A stretch of 64,000 nucleotides of DNA from Leclercia sp. 29361 (GTDB taxonomy: Bacteria > Pseudomonadota > Gammaproteobacteria > Enterobacterales > Enterobacteriaceae). Made by a program: the position numbers and the translations under genes. The notes below the pieces were generated by a model, which saw only the letters and a list, made by a program, of their open reading frames with translations, was not told where the DNA came from and ran no database searches. The DNA lies in NCBI RefSeq assembly GCF_011290365.1, contig NZ_CP049786.1, positions 1,984,001 through 2,048,000 of the forward strand, read 5' to 3'. Below, piece after piece: positions 41,371 through 51,537 of this stretch; the first letter of the stretch is position 1, and each line of letters begins with the position of its first letter.

Positions 41371-42417
41371 TTAAAAACGACTGTCAACTGCAGAGGCAAG
41401 TTTATCCAGCAACACCTCGGTATCTTCCCAGCTCAGGCAAGGGTCGGTAATCGACTGGCCGTAGGTGATGGGCTGACCGACCACCACTTTTTGCGTGCCT
41501 TCGCGCAGGAAGCTTTCGGCCATGATCCCGGCGATAGCGGTTGAGCCGTTGCGGATCTGCTGGCAAATCTCATCGCAGACGTCCAGCTGACGGCGGTGCT
41601 GTTTCTGGCAGTTGCCGTGGCTGAAATCCACCACCAGCTGCTCGGGCAGGTCGAACTCACGCAGGGTATCGCAGGCTTCCGCCAGATCCTGAGAGTGATA
41701 ATTCGGCTGTTTGCCGCCGCGCATGATGATGTGCCCGTACGGGTTGCCGCTGGTCTGATAGATAGTCATCTGACCGGTTTTGTCCGGAGACAGGAACATA
41801 TGGCTGGCCCGCGCGGCGCGGATGGCGTCCACCGCGATACGGGTATTACCGTCGGTACCGTTTTTAAAGCCCACCGGGCAGGAGAGCGCCGAGGCCATTT
41901 CACGGTGGATCTGGCTTTCGGTGGTGCGGGCGCCAATGGCCCCCCAGCTAATCAGATCGGCGATAAACTGTCCGGTCACCATATCGAGGAATTCGGTGGC
42001 GGTAGGCACGCCCAGCTCGTTGACCTGCAGCAGCAGCTTGCGCGCCAGCTGAATGCCGTGATTCACCCGGTAGCTGCCGTTCAGATCGGGATCGGAGATC
42101 AGCCCTTTCCAGCCCACCACGGTGCGCGGCTTTTCGAAGTAAGTGCGCATCACGATTTCCAGACGGGAGTGGTGTTTATCCCGCAGTCCCTTCAGGCGCT
42201 GGGCGTAGTCCATTGCGGCATCAAGGTCGTGAATAGAGCAGGGGCCAACAATCACCAGCAGGCGGCGATCTTCCCCGTTAAGGATTTTTTCAATACGTTT
42301 GCGTGACGTTGTCACGTTTTCTGCCACTGCCGCAGAAACAGGGTACCGCTGGGCCAGTTCAGCTGGCGTGACCAGACTATCGATACGCGCTGTGCGGAGT
42401 TCATCGGTTTTATTCAT
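41371..42417 (-). CDS. aroH: Trp-sensitive DAHP synthase AroH
   Basis: Condenses phosphoenolpyruvate and erythrose-4-phosphate to 3-deoxy-D-arabino-heptulosonate-7-phosphate, the first shikimate step. 348 aa, the E. coli length, from the ATG at 42417. Class I DAHP synthase motifs: [47 protein letters not shown]. Identity as the Trp isozyme rests on similarity to E. coli AroH, synteny and the TrpR operator upstream. Confidence 0.96.
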   Translation of the reverse strand: MNKTDELRTARIDSLVTPAELAQRYPVSAAVAENVTTSRKRIEKILNGEDRRLLVIVGPCSIHDLDAAMDYAQRLKGLRDKHHSRLEIVMRTYFEKPRTVVGWKGLISDPDLNGSYRVNHGIQLARKLLLQVNELGVPTATEFLDMVTGQFIADLISWGAIGARTTESQIHREMASALSCPVGFKNGTDGNTRIAVDAIRAARASHMFLSPDKTGQMTIYQTSGNPYGHIIMRGGKQPNYHSQDLAEACDTLREFDLPEQLVVDFSHGNCQKQHRRQLDVCDEICQQIRNGSTAIAGIMAESFLREGTQKVVVGQPITYGQSITDPCLSWEDTEVLLDKLASAVDSRF

Positions 42418-42504
42418 GGTATTTCTCAGAATGTAGTGCTTCATCGGTAGCTTACCGGGAAGTGATGGGCATCACCTTAAACCAATCCCCGCTGAATTCA
42501 AGTG

Positions 42505-42524
42505 CAGGGCACCTGCGTGCCCTG
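42505..42524. other. Hairpin in the aroH leader
   Basis: CAGGGCAC (42505-42512), CTGC loop, GTGCCCTG (42517-42524): a perfect 8-bp stem within the predicted aroH 5' leader. There is no T-run after it on either strand. Confidence 0.65.
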
Positions 42525-42536
42525 TGATGGTGTGGG

Positions 42537-42578
42537 AGTATAAAGGATTATGGACTTGTGTACTAGCCTGTTAGTACA
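42537..42578 (-). promoter_or_regulatory. aroH promoter and TrpR operator
   Basis: TGTACTAGCCTGTTAGTACA (42559-42578) is a TrpR-type palindrome with GTACTA/TAGTAC arms. A minus-strand -10 TATACT lies at 42537-42542, and the operator covers the -35 zone 17 bases upstream. The operator overlaps the ppsR stop codon. Confidence 0.75.
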
Positions 42579-43404
42579 TGCGGCGATTGAGGCCCATAAT
42601 GTCGAGAATTTTGGTGGCGATCTCTTCTACCGAATAGTTGGTACTGTTCAGCCACGGAATGTTGTTCTTGCGGTACAGGGCTTCGACTTCGGCGACTTCC
42701 AGACGGCACTGGCGCATTGAGGCGTAGCGGCTGTTCTCCCGGCGCTCTTCGCGAATCGCCGCCAGCCGCTCCGGGTTAATGGTCAGGCCGAAGAGCTTAT
42801 GCTGCAGGGGTTTCAGCGCTGCCGGGAGGACGAGATTGTCCATGTCGTCGGCAATAAAGGGGTAGTTCGCCGCGCGGATCCCGAACTGAAGCGCCAGATA
42901 GAGGCTGGTGGGGGTTTTACCGCAGCGCGAAACGCCGAGCAGAATGACCTGGGCCTGATCGAGATTACGCATTGAGATACCGTCATCGTGGGCGAGGGTG
43001 TAATCAATGGCGGCGATACGGGCGTCATACTTGATGATATTCGCCGGGTTCAGGCCGTGGGTGCGGTGTGCCACCGGGGTCGGGTCCAGCTTCAGCTCCT
43101 GCTGCAACGGGGCCACCAGCGCCTGCACGATATCCTGACAGAAGCCTTCACTTTGCAGAATGATATTGCGGATTTCCGGGATCACAATTGAGTAGAACAC
43201 CAGCGGACGCTCACCGGTCTGCTGGAAAATGGCGTCAATTTGGTCTTTCACCGCTCGGGCACGGCTCTCGTTTTCCACGAACGGCAGCGTGATGCTGTTG
43301 ATAGAAACCGGGAATTGCGACATCACCGCATGGCCCAACACTTCGGCGGTGATTGCCGTACCATCGGAAATATAAAAAACGTGGCGATCGACAGCATTAT
43401 CCAT
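42571..43404 (-). CDS. ppsR: PEP synthetase regulatory kinase/pyrophosphorylase PpsR
   Basis: Bifunctional DUF299 enzyme that inactivates PpsA by ADP-dependent phosphorylation and reactivates it by Pi-dependent phosphorolysis. 277 aa, as in E. coli, from the ATG at 43404 ([17 protein letters not shown]). P-loop [15 protein letters not shown]. Divergent from its target ppsA, as in E. coli. Confidence 0.96.
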   Translation of the reverse strand: MDNAVDRHVFYISDGTAITAEVLGHAVMSQFPVSINSITLPFVENESRARAVKDQIDAIFQQTGERPLVFYSIVIPEIRNIILQSEGFCQDIVQALVAPLQQELKLDPTPVAHRTHGLNPANIIKYDARIAAIDYTLAHDDGISMRNLDQAQVILLGVSRCGKTPTSLYLALQFGIRAANYPFIADDMDNLVLPAALKPLQHKLFGLTINPERLAAIREERRENSRYASMRQCRLEVAEVEALYRKNNIPWLNSTNYSVEEIATKILDIMGLNRRMY

Positions 43405-43494
43405 TTTGCACACTCTGTATATCAGATGTAATTGACTGAAAGCATAAATTAAAAAAGTAAAATACAACAGTCAACGCCGGACGGAAATTAAAAA

Positions 43495-43533
43495 TGAAAC
43501 GCTATTTTTATTTTTAATGAAAGGGGTGTTTCA
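43495..43533. promoter_or_regulatory. Candidate Cra (FruR) region, ppsR-ppsA
   Basis: TGAAACGCTATTTT (43495 onward) resembles half of a Cra site (TGAAACGNTTCA), and TGAAA-GGGGTG-TTTCA (43518-43533) is a perfect 5-bp inverted repeat nearby. E. coli ppsA is Cra-activated. The 338-bp gap 43405-43742 shows nothing else definite; it is AT-rich and must hold two divergent promoters. Confidence 0.35.
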
Positions 43534-43742
43534 TTTTTAAAAATCACCCTAAAGTCTGAGTTTTTTTGTGGGATTCCATAAGAATCATCAGGTTAGGATT
43601 TAAGCGGGAACAGTCTGAAAAGCTAAAAAATAAAAGTGCTTACACGATTCACCGTTTTTTTAGCGCGAATAAATATGACAGTATAAATACGCAGTAAGGA
43701 GTTTCTTAAAACCCGTTCATATATCACAAAAGGATTGTTTCG

Positions 43743-46121
43743 ATGTCCAACAATGGCTCGTCACCGCTGGTGCTTTGGTATAACCAACTCGGCATGAATG
43801 ATGTAGACAGAGTTGGAGGCAAAAATGCCTCCCTGGGTGAAATGATTACGAATCTGTCCAGTATGGGTGTCTCCGTACCGAATGGATTTGCGACTACCGC
43901 CGATGCCTTTAACTATTTTCTGGACCAAAGCGGCGTAAACCAGCGCATTTACGAACTACTGGATAACACGGACATTGATGATGTCTCTGAGCTTGCAAAG
44001 GCCGGGACCCAAATCCGCCAGTGGATCATCGATACACCTTTCCAGCCTGAACTGGAACAAGCCATTCACGACGCCTATAACCAGCTCTCTGCTGATGATG
44101 CGCAGGCCTCCTTTGCCGTGCGCTCCTCTGCCACCGCAGAAGATATGCCGGACGCCTCGTTCGCCGGGCAGCAGGAGACCTTCCTCAACGTGCAGGGCTA
44201 CGATGCCGTGCTGGTGGCAGTAAAACATGTGTTTGCCTCCCTGTTTAACGACCGCGCGATCTCCTACCGCGTGCATCAGGGTTATGACCACCGCGGCGTT
44301 GCGCTGTCGGCTGGCGTGCAGCGCATGGTGCGTTCGGATCTGGCCTCGTCAGGCGTGATGTTCTCTATTGATACCGAATCGGGTTTCGATCAGGTGGTCT
44401 TTATCACCTCCGCCTGGGGTCTGGGCGAGATGGTGGTGCAGGGCGCCGTTAACCCGGACGAGTTCTACGTTCACAAGCCAACTCTGGCAGCGGATCGCCC
44501 GGCTATCGTGCGTCGCACCATGGGCTCGAAAAAAATCCGCATGATCTATGCTCCGACTCAGGAGCATGGCAAGCAGGTGCGGATTGAAGATGTGCCGCAG
44601 GAGCAGTGTGACCGCTTCTCGCTGACCGATGCCGAAGTGCAGGAGCTGGCGAAGCAGGCGGTACAGATCGAGAAGCACTATGGCCGTCCGATGGATATCG
44701 AATGGGCCAAAGATGGCAACACCGGCAAACTGTTTATCGTCCAGGCGCGCCCGGAAACCGTGCGTTCCCGCGGTCAGGTGATGGAGCGTTATACGCTGCA
44801 TGCCCAGGGCAACATCATCGCGGAAGGCCGCGCCATCGGCCACCGCATCGGCGCTGGCCCGGTGAAGGTGATCCACGACATCAGCGAAATGAACCGTATC
44901 CAGCCGGGCGACGTGCTGGTGACCGACATGACCGACCCGGACTGGGAACCGATCATGAAAAAGGCGGCGGCGATTGTCACCAACCGTGGCGGGCGTACCT
45001 GTCACGCAGCGATCATCGCCCGCGAGCTGGGTATCCCGGCCGTGGTGGGCTGCGGTGACGCCACCGAGCGCATGAAGGACGATCAGAACGTGACCGTCTC
45101 CTGTGCCGAAGGCGATACCGGCTACGTCTACGCCGAGATCCTCGACTTTAGCGTGAAGAGCTCCAGCGTGGACACCATGCCGGACCTGCCGCTGAAGATC
45201 ATGATGAACGTCGGCAACCCGGACCGCGCCTTTGACTTCGCCTGTCTGCCAAACGAAGGCGTTGGCCTGGCGCGTCTGGAGTTCATCATCAACCGCATGA
45301 TCGGGGTTCACCCGCGCGCGCTGCTGGAGTTTGACGACCAGGATCCGAAGCTGCAGAAAGAGATCCGCGAGATGATGAAGGGTTACGACTCGCCTAAAGA
45401 GTTCTACGTTGGCCGTCTGACCGAAGGGATCGCCACTCTGGGCGCAGCCTTCTACCCGAAACGCGTCATTGTGCGTCTTTCTGACTTCAAATCTAACGAA
45501 TATGCCAACCTGGTGGGCGGCGAGCGTTATGAGCCGGAAGAAGAGAACCCGATGCTGGGCTTCCGCGGCGCCGGTCGTTACGTCTCTGACAGCTTCCGCG
45601 ACTGCTTTGCGCTGGAGTGCGAGGCGGTGAAACGCGTGCGCAACGAGATGGGGCTGACCAACGTCGAGATCATGGTGCCGTTCGTGCGTACTGTCGATCA
45701 GGCGAAAGCGGTTGTCGACGAGCTGGCCCGTCAGGGGCTGAAGCGCGGCGAGAACGGCCTCAAAATCATCATGATGTGTGAGATCCCGTCCAACGCCCTG
45801 TTGGCCGATCAGTTCCTGGAACACTTCGACGGCTTCTCTATCGGCTCCAACGATATGACGCAGCTGGCGCTGGGTCTGGACCGTGACTCTGGCGTAGTCT
45901 CTGCGCTGTTTGATGAGCGTAACGAGGCGGTGAAAGCGCTGCTGTCGATGGCCATCCGCGCGGCGAAGAAACAGGGTAAATACGTTGGCATCTGCGGTCA
46001 GGGACCTTCCGACCATGAAGACTTTGCTGCATGGCTGATGGAAGAGGGGATCGACAGTCTGTCCCTGAACCCGGACACCGTGGTGCAGACCTGGCTGAGC
46101 CTGGCGGAACTGAACAAGTAA
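43743..46121 (+). CDS. ppsA: Phosphoenolpyruvate synthase PpsA
   Basis: Makes PEP from pyruvate, ATP and water for gluconeogenesis. 792 aa, as in E. coli. N-terminal nucleotide-binding domain ([23 protein letters not shown]), phosphohistidine domain [19 protein letters not shown] (His421 by length correspondence) and C-terminal PEP/pyruvate TIM barrel ([27 protein letters not shown] with active Cys). Controlled post-translationally by the neighbouring PpsR. Confidence 0.98.
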   Translation: MSNNGSSPLVLWYNQLGMNDVDRVGGKNASLGEMITNLSSMGVSVPNGFATTADAFNYFLDQSGVNQRIYELLDNTDIDDVSELAKAGTQIRQWIIDTPFQPELEQAIHDAYNQLSADDAQASFAVRSSATAEDMPDASFAGQQETFLNVQGYDAVLVAVKHVFASLFNDRAISYRVHQGYDHRGVALSAGVQRMVRSDLASSGVMFSIDTESGFDQVVFITSAWGLGEMVVQGAVNPDEFYVHKPTLAADRPAIVRRTMGSKKIRMIYAPTQEHGKQVRIEDVPQEQCDRFSLTDAEVQELAKQAVQIEKHYGRPMDIEWAKDGNTGKLFIVQARPETVRSRGQVMERYTLHAQGNIIAEGRAIGHRIGAGPVKVIHDISEMNRIQPGDVLVTDMTDPDWEPIMKKAAAIVTNRGGRTCHAAIIARELGIPAVVGCGDATERMKDDQNVTVSCAEGDTGYVYAEILDFSVKSSSVDTMPDLPLKIMMNVGNPDRAFDFACLPNEGVGLARLEFIINRMIGVHPRALLEFDDQDPKLQKEIREMMKGYDSPKEFYVGRLTEGIATLGAAFYPKRVIVRLSDFKSNEYANLVGGERYEPEEENPMLGFRGAGRYVSDSFRDCFALECEAVKRVRNEMGLTNVEIMVPFVRTVDQAKAVVDELARQGLKRGENGLKIIMMCEIPSNALLADQFLEHFDGFSIGSNDMTQLALGLDRDSGVVSALFDERNEAVKALLSMAIRAAKKQGKYVGICGQGPSDHEDFAAWLMEEGIDSLSLNPDTVVQTWLSLAELNK

Positions 46122-46142
46122 CGTCACGTTTCTGCAACGCAT

Positions 46143-46174
46143 AAAGGCGAGGACTTCGGTCCTCGCCTTTTTTA
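46143..46174 (+). terminator. Terminator after ppsA
   Basis: AAAGGCGAGGAC, TTCG loop, GTCCTCGCCTTT, then TTTT: a 12-bp perfect stem with a UUCG tetraloop. Confidence 0.95.
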
Positions 46175-46235
46175 TTCAGAGCGCACTAACCCGCTGTAAT
46201 GACGAGTTTTTCTTTATAGTTGCCGAATTCTGGAT

Positions 46236-46344
46236 AAAAAAAAGCCCACCGTGGGAGGCGGGCAAAGACTACACACAGCAATTCGTTGTTTCACTCAGGG
46301 GATTTCCATGCTTATAAATCAAGGTGTTGTTGATTCATAACCGT
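46236..46344 (-). ncRNA. rprA: Small RNA RprA
   Basis: 109-nt RNA that matches E. coli RprA as I recall it: 5' ACGGTTATGAATCAAC, central GGAAATCCCCTGAGTGAAAC, AACGAATTGCTGTGTGTAGT, and a terminator stem GCCCGCCTCCCACGGTGGGC with a T8 tail. RprA pairs with the rpoS leader and activates translation with Hfq; it also represses csgD and others. Synteny near ydiK agrees. Confidence 0.93.
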
Positions 46345-46393
46345 GACCTAATAGTAGGCATGGTGAATTTTTGCGTCGATCAGATTTGTCTCA
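46345..46393 (-). promoter_or_regulatory. rprA promoter with RcsB-type box
   Basis: On the minus strand TACTATTA lies just before the RNA start, and TGAGACAAATCTGA (46380-46393) occupies about -36 to -49, as for the RcsB site of E. coli rprA. The remainder of the gap to ydiK (46394-46532) shows no gene; E. coli ydiL is absent here. Confidence 0.6.
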
Positions 46394-46532
46394 ATAGTTT
46401 AAAGAAAGTGAAGATTTTATGAGGGGAATGAGGCAATTGCAGATAAAAGCGGGTTAAGCCGCGCTTAAGGGAAATCCAAATGATAAGTGACGCTTAACAT
46501 TCTGGTGGGCGAACCCACCAGAACGGGGGAAA

Positions 46533-47645
46533 TTACTTTCTCAGCTCACGCTCGTCCTGAAGCCTCTGGAGCAGGACATCCGGGTCAGTTGGCGGGAGCG
46601 GCACTTCCTGCACCCATGCAGAGAACAGACGCCAGGAGACCGCCAGCAGCACAGGCCCGATAAACAGACCGATCATCCCGAAGGCAATCAAGCCGCCAAT
46701 AACGCCGGAGAGGATCAGGATTAACGGCAGGTCGGCACCCATCTTGATCAGGATTGGGCGGATGACGTTATCCATCGTGCCCACCACGCAGCTCCAGACC
46801 AGCAGCACCGTGCCCCAGGTGGTATCTCCGCTCCAGTAGAGCCAGACAATCGCCGGGACCAGCACCAGTAATGGACCCAGCTGCATCAGACAGGTTAACA
46901 GCATTAGCACTGTAAACAGGGTGGCGTACGGCACGCCGGCAATCGCCAGACCAATCCCGCCGAGCACCGACTGCACCAGCGCCGTTACCACCACGCCTAA
47001 CGCCACCGCGCGCACGGCCTGCGCCGCCAGCAGCATCGCCGCATCGCCACGGGCCGACGCCAGACGTGTCGCAAAGTGACGAACCCCGAGCGCCACCTGC
47101 TCGCCGCGCCAGTAGAGCAGGGCGCTGAACAGCAGCATCAACACGCAGTGGACCACAAAGCGGCCCAGGTGTGCGGCGGTACCGACAAACCAGGTGGTGG
47201 TTGCGCCAATGTAGGGCCGCACTTTTGCCATGATCGCGCTGCCGCCCATGTCCAGCAGGTTATGCCAGCCGGCATAGAGCTTATCGCCAATCAGCGGGAT
47301 GTCGTTCAGCCAGTCCAGCGTCGGGAGCGTCATCTCCCCGCTGGTGAAGTTAGCGATCAGCGGACCGCTGCCGTCCACCAGGCTGTTAACGAGTAAGGCG
47401 ATAGGAATAACAAACAGCAGCACCAGCAGCAGCGTCATTACCAGCACGGCCAGCGCACGGCGACCAAACAGCAAACGCTCCAGCCGGAGAAACAGCGGCC
47501 AGGTGGCGATCACCACCGTCCCCGCCCAGGCGAAGCCAAGTATGAAGGGTTGAACAATCCACAGACACGCAATAATCATGATTGCCAGAAACAGCACCGA
47601 CAGCAAAACTTGTGCAACGTCCCTGGGCTGGTGTCGATTGACCAT
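46533..47645 (-). CDS. ydiK: AI-2E family inner-membrane transporter YdiK
   Basis: 370-aa membrane protein of the AI-2E transporter (TqsA/PerM) family with seven to eight helices; substrate unknown. RGDAAMLLAAQAVRAVALGVVVTALVQSVLGGIGLAIAG and GVIGGLIAFGMIGLFIGPVLLAV are typical. Same length as E. coli YdiK. Divergent from ydiJ. Confidence 0.94.
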   Translation of the reverse strand: MVNRHQPRDVAQVLLSVLFLAIMIIACLWIVQPFILGFAWAGTVVIATWPLFLRLERLLFGRRALAVLVMTLLLVLLFVIPIALLVNSLVDGSGPLIANFTSGEMTLPTLDWLNDIPLIGDKLYAGWHNLLDMGGSAIMAKVRPYIGATTTWFVGTAAHLGRFVVHCVLMLLFSALLYWRGEQVALGVRHFATRLASARGDAAMLLAAQAVRAVALGVVVTALVQSVLGGIGLAIAGVPYATLFTVLMLLTCLMQLGPLLVLVPAIVWLYWSGDTTWGTVLLVWSCVVGTMDNVIRPILIKMGADLPLILILSGVIGGLIAFGMIGLFIGPVLLAVSWRLFSAWVQEVPLPPTDPDVLLQRLQDERELRK

Positions 47646-47804
47646 AGTTGAAATTTACCTTTGAAATACACCGGAAAGGCCGGTGAGAACAGGAAACCGC
47701 ATCACTCTAATCATTAGTGATTTCAGCGATTTTTAACAGGCTGATTCTGCCTGTAATTCTGTCGGGCGCATATGAATAAAATGTGATACAAAATGTGAGA
47801 TACA

Positions 47805-47820
47805 ACGCAAACGATTATCT
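47805..47820. promoter_or_regulatory. PurR-like site between ydiK and ydiJ
   Basis: ACGCAAACGATTATCT agrees with the PurR operator ACGCAAACGTTTTCGT in 12 of 16 positions, perfectly in the left half. Consensus-only candidate. Confidence 0.35.
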
Positions 47821-47852
47821 ACAACAATTCAGATGGGGCAGGGTCGACAGTA

Positions 47853-50800
47853 ATGATCCCACAAATTTCTCAGGCACCTGGCGTCGTTCAGCTGGTGGTC
47901 AATTTTTTGCAGGCTTTGGAGCAACAGGGTTTTACCGGCGATACCGCCACCAGTTATGCCGACAGGCTGACCATGGCGACCGACAACAGTATCTACCAGC
48001 TACTTCCCGATGCCGTCGTTTTTCCCCGTTCTACCGCTGATGTGGCCCTGCTGGCCCGTCTGGCCTCCCAGGAGCGTTTCGCTTCGCTGATCTTTACCCC
48101 CCGCGGTGGCGGCACCGGCACCAACGGCCAGGCGCTGAACACCGGCATCGTTGTCGATATGTCCCGCTATATGAACCGCATCATCGAAATCAACCCGGAA
48201 GAGGGGTGGGTGCGGGTAGAAGCCGGGGTGATCAAGGATCAGCTCAACCAGTATCTGAAGCCCTACGGCTACTTCTTTGCCCCGGAGCTCTCGACCAGTA
48301 ACCGCGCCACCCTCGGCGGGATGATCAACACCGACGCCTCGGGTCAGGGCTCGCTGGTGTACGGCAAAACCTCCGATCACGTCCTCGGCGTGCGGGCGGT
48401 GCTGCTGGGGGGCGATATCCTTGATACCCAGCCCGTGCCGGTCGAACTGGCCGAGACGCTCGGCAAGGACAACACCACCGCCGGGCGCATCTACCGCACC
48501 GTGCTGGAGAGCTGCCGTGATAACCGTCAGCTGATTATCGATAAATTCCCGAAACTGAACCGCTTCCTGACCGGCTACGATCTGCGCCACGTCTTTAATG
48601 ACGACCTGAGCCAGTTCGATCTGACCCGCATCCTGACCGGTTCCGAAGGCACACTGGCCTTTATCACCGAAGCGCGTCTCGACATCACCCGACTGCCAAA
48701 AGTGCGCCGTCTGGTGAACGTGAAGTACAACTCCTTTGATTCCGCGCTGCGCAATGCCCCCTTTATGGTGGATGCCCGCGCGCTGTCGGTTGAAACCGTC
48801 GACTCGAAAGTGCTCAACCTGGCGCGGGAAGATATCGTCTGGCACTCGGTCAGCGAGCTGATTACCGACGTGCCCGACAAAGAGATGCTGGGCCTGAATA
48901 TCGTTGAGTTTGCCGGTGATGACGCCGAACTCATCGAAAGCCAGGTCGATGCCCTGTGCCAGCGGCTGGACGAGCTGATCGCCCGGGGCGAGGGCGGAGT
49001 GATTGGCTGGCAGCTGTGCAACGAGCTGGCCGGTATCGAGCGTATCTATGCGATGCGTAAAAAAGCGGTGGGCCTGCTGGGTAACGCCAAAGGCGCAGCC
49101 AAGCCGATCCCCTTTGCCGAGGATACCTGCGTTCCGCCGGAACACCTTGCCGACTACATTGTGGAATTCCGCGCCCTGCTCGACAGCCACGGCCTGAGCT
49201 ACGGCATGTTCGGCCATGTCGACGCCGGGGTGCTACACGTTCGTCCGGCGCTGGACATGTGCGATCCGGAGCAGGAGATGCTGATGAAGGGAATCTCCGA
49301 TGAGGTTGTCGCGCTCACCGCGAAGTACGGCGGTCTGCTGTGGGGCGAGCACGGGAAAGGGTTCCGCGCAGAGTACAGTCCGGCCTTCTTCGGCGAGGCG
49401 CTGTTTGGCGAGCTGCGCAAAATTAAGGCGGCCTTCGATCCGCATAACCGCCTCAACCCGGGTAAAATCTGCCCGCCAGCGGGCGTCGATGCCCCGATGA
49501 TGCAGGTGGACGCGGTTAAACGCGGCACCTTCGATCGCCAGATCCCGATTGCGGTGCGCGCCTCCTGGCGCGGCGCGATGGAGTGTAACGGCAACGGCCT
49601 GTGCTTTAACTTCGATGCCAAAAGCCCGATGTGCCCGTCAATGAAGATCACCAGCAACCGTATCCACTCCCCGAAAGGGCGTGCGACCCTGGTGCGCGAG
49701 TGGCTGCGTCTGCTGGCCGACCGCGGCGTGGATCCCCTGGCGCTGGAGAAAGAGTTGCCGGAAAAACGCGCCAGCCTGCGCACCCTTGTCGAACGCATCC
49801 GCAATAGCTGGCATGCGCGCAAAGGGGAGTACGATTTCTCCCACGAAGTGAAAGAGGCGATGTCGGGCTGTCTCGCCTGTAAAGCCTGCTCCACCCAGTG
49901 CCCGATTAAGATCGACGTGCCGGAGTTCCGCTCGCGTTTCCTGCAGCTCTATCACAGCCGTTACCTGCGCCCGGTGCGCGATCACCTGGTGGCGACGGTT
50001 GAGAGCTATGCCCCGCTGATGGCCCGCGCACCGAAGACCTTCAACTTCTTTATCAACCAGCCGCTGGTACGCAAGCTGTCCGAAAAGCATATCGGCATGA
50101 TTGACCTGCCGCTGCTCTCCACCCCGTCCCTGCAGCGTCAGCTGGTGGGCCACCGCTCCGCCAATCTGACCCTGGAGCAGCTGGAAGCCCTGAGTCCGGA
50201 GCAAAAAGCGAAAACCGTGCTGGTGGTGCAGGATCCCTTTACCAGCTATTACGATGCGCAGGTGGTGGCTGACTTTATTCGCCTGGTCGAGCGGTTAGGC
50301 TATCAGCCGGTACTCCTGCCGTTCTCGCCGAACGGTAAAGCCCAGCACATCAAAGGATTCCTCAATCGTTTCGCCAAAACGGCGCAAAAAACCTCTGACT
50401 TCCTCAGCCGGGTGGCGCTGCTGGGAATGCCGATGGTCGGGGTCGATCCGGCGCTGGTGCTCTGCTATCGCGACGAGTACAAGCAGACCCTCGGCGACAA
50501 GCGCGGCGAATTCCACGTGATGCTGGTGCATGAATGGCTCCCGACGATTGTCGATGCGCAAACCGCCCAGGAGACCAGCGGCGAATCATGGTATCTGTTC
50601 GGCCACTGCACCGAAGTGACCGCGCTGCCGGGCGCACCTGCCCAGTGGGCGACGATCTTTGCCCGCTTTGGTGCGAAGCTCGAGAGCGTCAGCGTCGGCT
50701 GCTGTGGCATGGCCGGGACCTACGGCCATGAGGTGGTGAATCATAAAAACTCGCTGGGGATCTATGAGCTCTCCTGGCACCAGGCGATGCAGCGCCTGCC

Positions 50801-50909
50801 GCGCAATCGCTGTCTGGCGACCGGCTATTCGTGTCGCAGCCAGGTCAAGCGCGTCGAGGGTAGCGGCGTGCGCCATCCATTGCAGGCCTTACTGGAGATT
50901 ATGGGATGA
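47853..50909 (+). CDS. ydiJ: FAD/FeS oxidoreductase YdiJ (D-2-hydroxyacid dehydrogenase type)
   Basis: 1018 aa, as in E. coli. N-terminal FAD-binding PCMH domain ([31 protein letters not shown]), FAD-oxidase C-terminal cap with [15 protein letters not shown] and [13 protein letters not shown], then a Cys-rich 4Fe-4S region ([18 protein letters not shown]) and a C-terminal CCG-like part ([13 protein letters not shown]). E. coli YdiJ has been described as a D-2-hydroxyglutarate dehydrogenase. Start Met at 47853; overlaps menI by 4 bases. Confidence 0.94.
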   Translation: MIPQISQAPGVVQLVVNFLQALEQQGFTGDTATSYADRLTMATDNSIYQLLPDAVVFPRSTADVALLARLASQERFASLIFTPRGGGTGTNGQALNTGIVVDMSRYMNRIIEINPEEGWVRVEAGVIKDQLNQYLKPYGYFFAPELSTSNRATLGGMINTDASGQGSLVYGKTSDHVLGVRAVLLGGDILDTQPVPVELAETLGKDNTTAGRIYRTVLESCRDNRQLIIDKFPKLNRFLTGYDLRHVFNDDLSQFDLTRILTGSEGTLAFITEARLDITRLPKVRRLVNVKYNSFDSALRNAPFMVDARALSVETVDSKVLNLAREDIVWHSVSELITDVPDKEMLGLNIVEFAGDDAELIESQVDALCQRLDELIARGEGGVIGWQLCNELAGIERIYAMRKKAVGLLGNAKGAAKPIPFAEDTCVPPEHLADYIVEFRALLDSHGLSYGMFGHVDAGVLHVRPALDMCDPEQEMLMKGISDEVVALTAKYGGLLWGEHGKGFRAEYSPAFFGEALFGELRKIKAAFDPHNRLNPGKICPPAGVDAPMMQVDAVKRGTFDRQIPIAVRASWRGAMECNGNGLCFNFDAKSPMCPSMKITSNRIHSPKGRATLVREWLRLLADRGVDPLALEKELPEKRASLRTLVERIRNSWHARKGEYDFSHEVKEAMSGCLACKACSTQCPIKIDVPEFRSRFLQLYHSRYLRPVRDHLVATVESYAPLMARAPKTFNFFINQPLVRKLSEKHIGMIDLPLLSTPSLQRQLVGHRSANLTLEQLEALSPEQKAKTVLVVQDPFTSYYDAQVVADFIRLVERLGYQPVLLPFSPNGKAQHIKGFLNRFAKTAQKTSDFLSRVALLGMPMVGVDPALVLCYRDEYKQTLGDKRGEFHVMLVHEWLPTIVDAQTAQETSGESWYLFGHCTEVTALPGAPAQWATIFARFGAKLESVSVGCCGMAGTYGHEVVNHKNSLGIYELSWHQAMQRLPRNRCLATGYSCRSQVKRVEGSGVRHPLQALLEIMG

Positions 50910-51316
50910 TCTGGAAACGTGCGGTGACCCTTCAGGCGTTAAACGCCATGAGCGACGGGAACATGGTGGGGCTGCTGGACATTCAGTTTACCCGCATCGG
51001 CGAGGATGAGCTGGAGGCGACCATGCCGGTGGACAGCCGTACCCATCAGCCCTTTGGCCTGCTGCACGGCGGCGCGTCAGTAGTGCTGGCCGAAACCCTG
51101 GGCTCGGTGGCGGGCTATCTCTGTACCGAAGGGGAGCAGAAGGTGGTAGGGCTGGAGGTGAATGCTAACCACATCCGTTCCGTGCGCAGCGGGCGGGTAC
51201 GCGGTGTATGTCGCGCGCTGCATACCGGCGGGCGGCATCAGGTGTGGCAGATTGACATCTTCGATGAACAGCAGCGTCTGTGCTGCTCCTCGCGGCTGAC
51301 CACCGCTGTGGTATAA
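50906..51316 (+). CDS. menI: 1,4-dihydroxy-2-naphthoyl-CoA hydrolase MenI (YdiI)
   Basis: 136-aa hotdog-fold thioesterase acting in menaquinone synthesis. Active-site [17 protein letters not shown] carries the catalytic Glu in the AE pair. The ATG overlaps the ydiJ TGA (ATGA), implying coupling. Confidence 0.96.
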   Translation: MIWKRAVTLQALNAMSDGNMVGLLDIQFTRIGEDELEATMPVDSRTHQPFGLLHGGASVVLAETLGSVAGYLCTEGEQKVVGLEVNANHIRSVRSGRVRGVCRALHTGGRHQVWQIDIFDEQQRLCCSSRLTTAVV

Positions 51317-51320
51317 AACG

Positions 51321-51348
51321 AAAGGCCGCGACAGCGGCCTTTTTTCTT
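51321..51348 (+). terminator. Terminator after menI
   Basis: AAGGCCGC, GACA, GCGGCCTT, TTTTCTTTT. Confidence 0.9.
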
Positions 51349-51418
51349 TTCTATCTTGTTGAAATTTCAGCGCTTCCTGGCGGGCAGCAATTTATGTTAA
51401 TTCGCGCCTCAAAGTTTA

Positions 51419-51432
51419 TGAGACTATTCCTA
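51419..51432 (+). promoter_or_regulatory. RcsB-type box upstream of the putative small RNA
   Basis: TGAGACTATTCCTA matches 12 of 14 positions of the RcsAB consensus TAAGAATATTCCTA. It is placed 36-49 bases before the proposed RNA start, the same spacing as the box before rprA in this window. Confidence 0.6.
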
Positions 51433-51467
51433 TGCTCCTTCAAGAGCTAAGCCAGTACGAGTGCCGG

Positions 51468-51534
51468 AGATAAGCGCCGGATGGAGCAAGAAGCCCTTAA
51501 GATTACCTTTGGTAGTCTTAAGGGCTTTCTTTTT
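51468..51534 (+). ncRNA. Putative small RNA, possible RydB
   Basis: About 67 nt ending in a very strong intrinsic terminator: GCCCTTAAGATTACC (51493-51507), TTT loop, GGTAGTCTTAAGGGC (51511-51525), then TTTCTTTTT. menI already has its own terminator at 51321-51348, so this one implies a separate plus-strand transcript. E. coli encodes RydB (about 67 nt) in the same slot before sufA. I cannot recall the RydB sequence well enough to confirm identity; the 5' end is inferred. Confidence 0.6.
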
Positions 51535-51537
51535 GGT

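Noticed and set aside
44349-46142. 597-codon minus-strand frame opposite ppsA
   Set aside because: Antisense shadow of the conserved ppsA sequence; no start signals and no recognisable domain.
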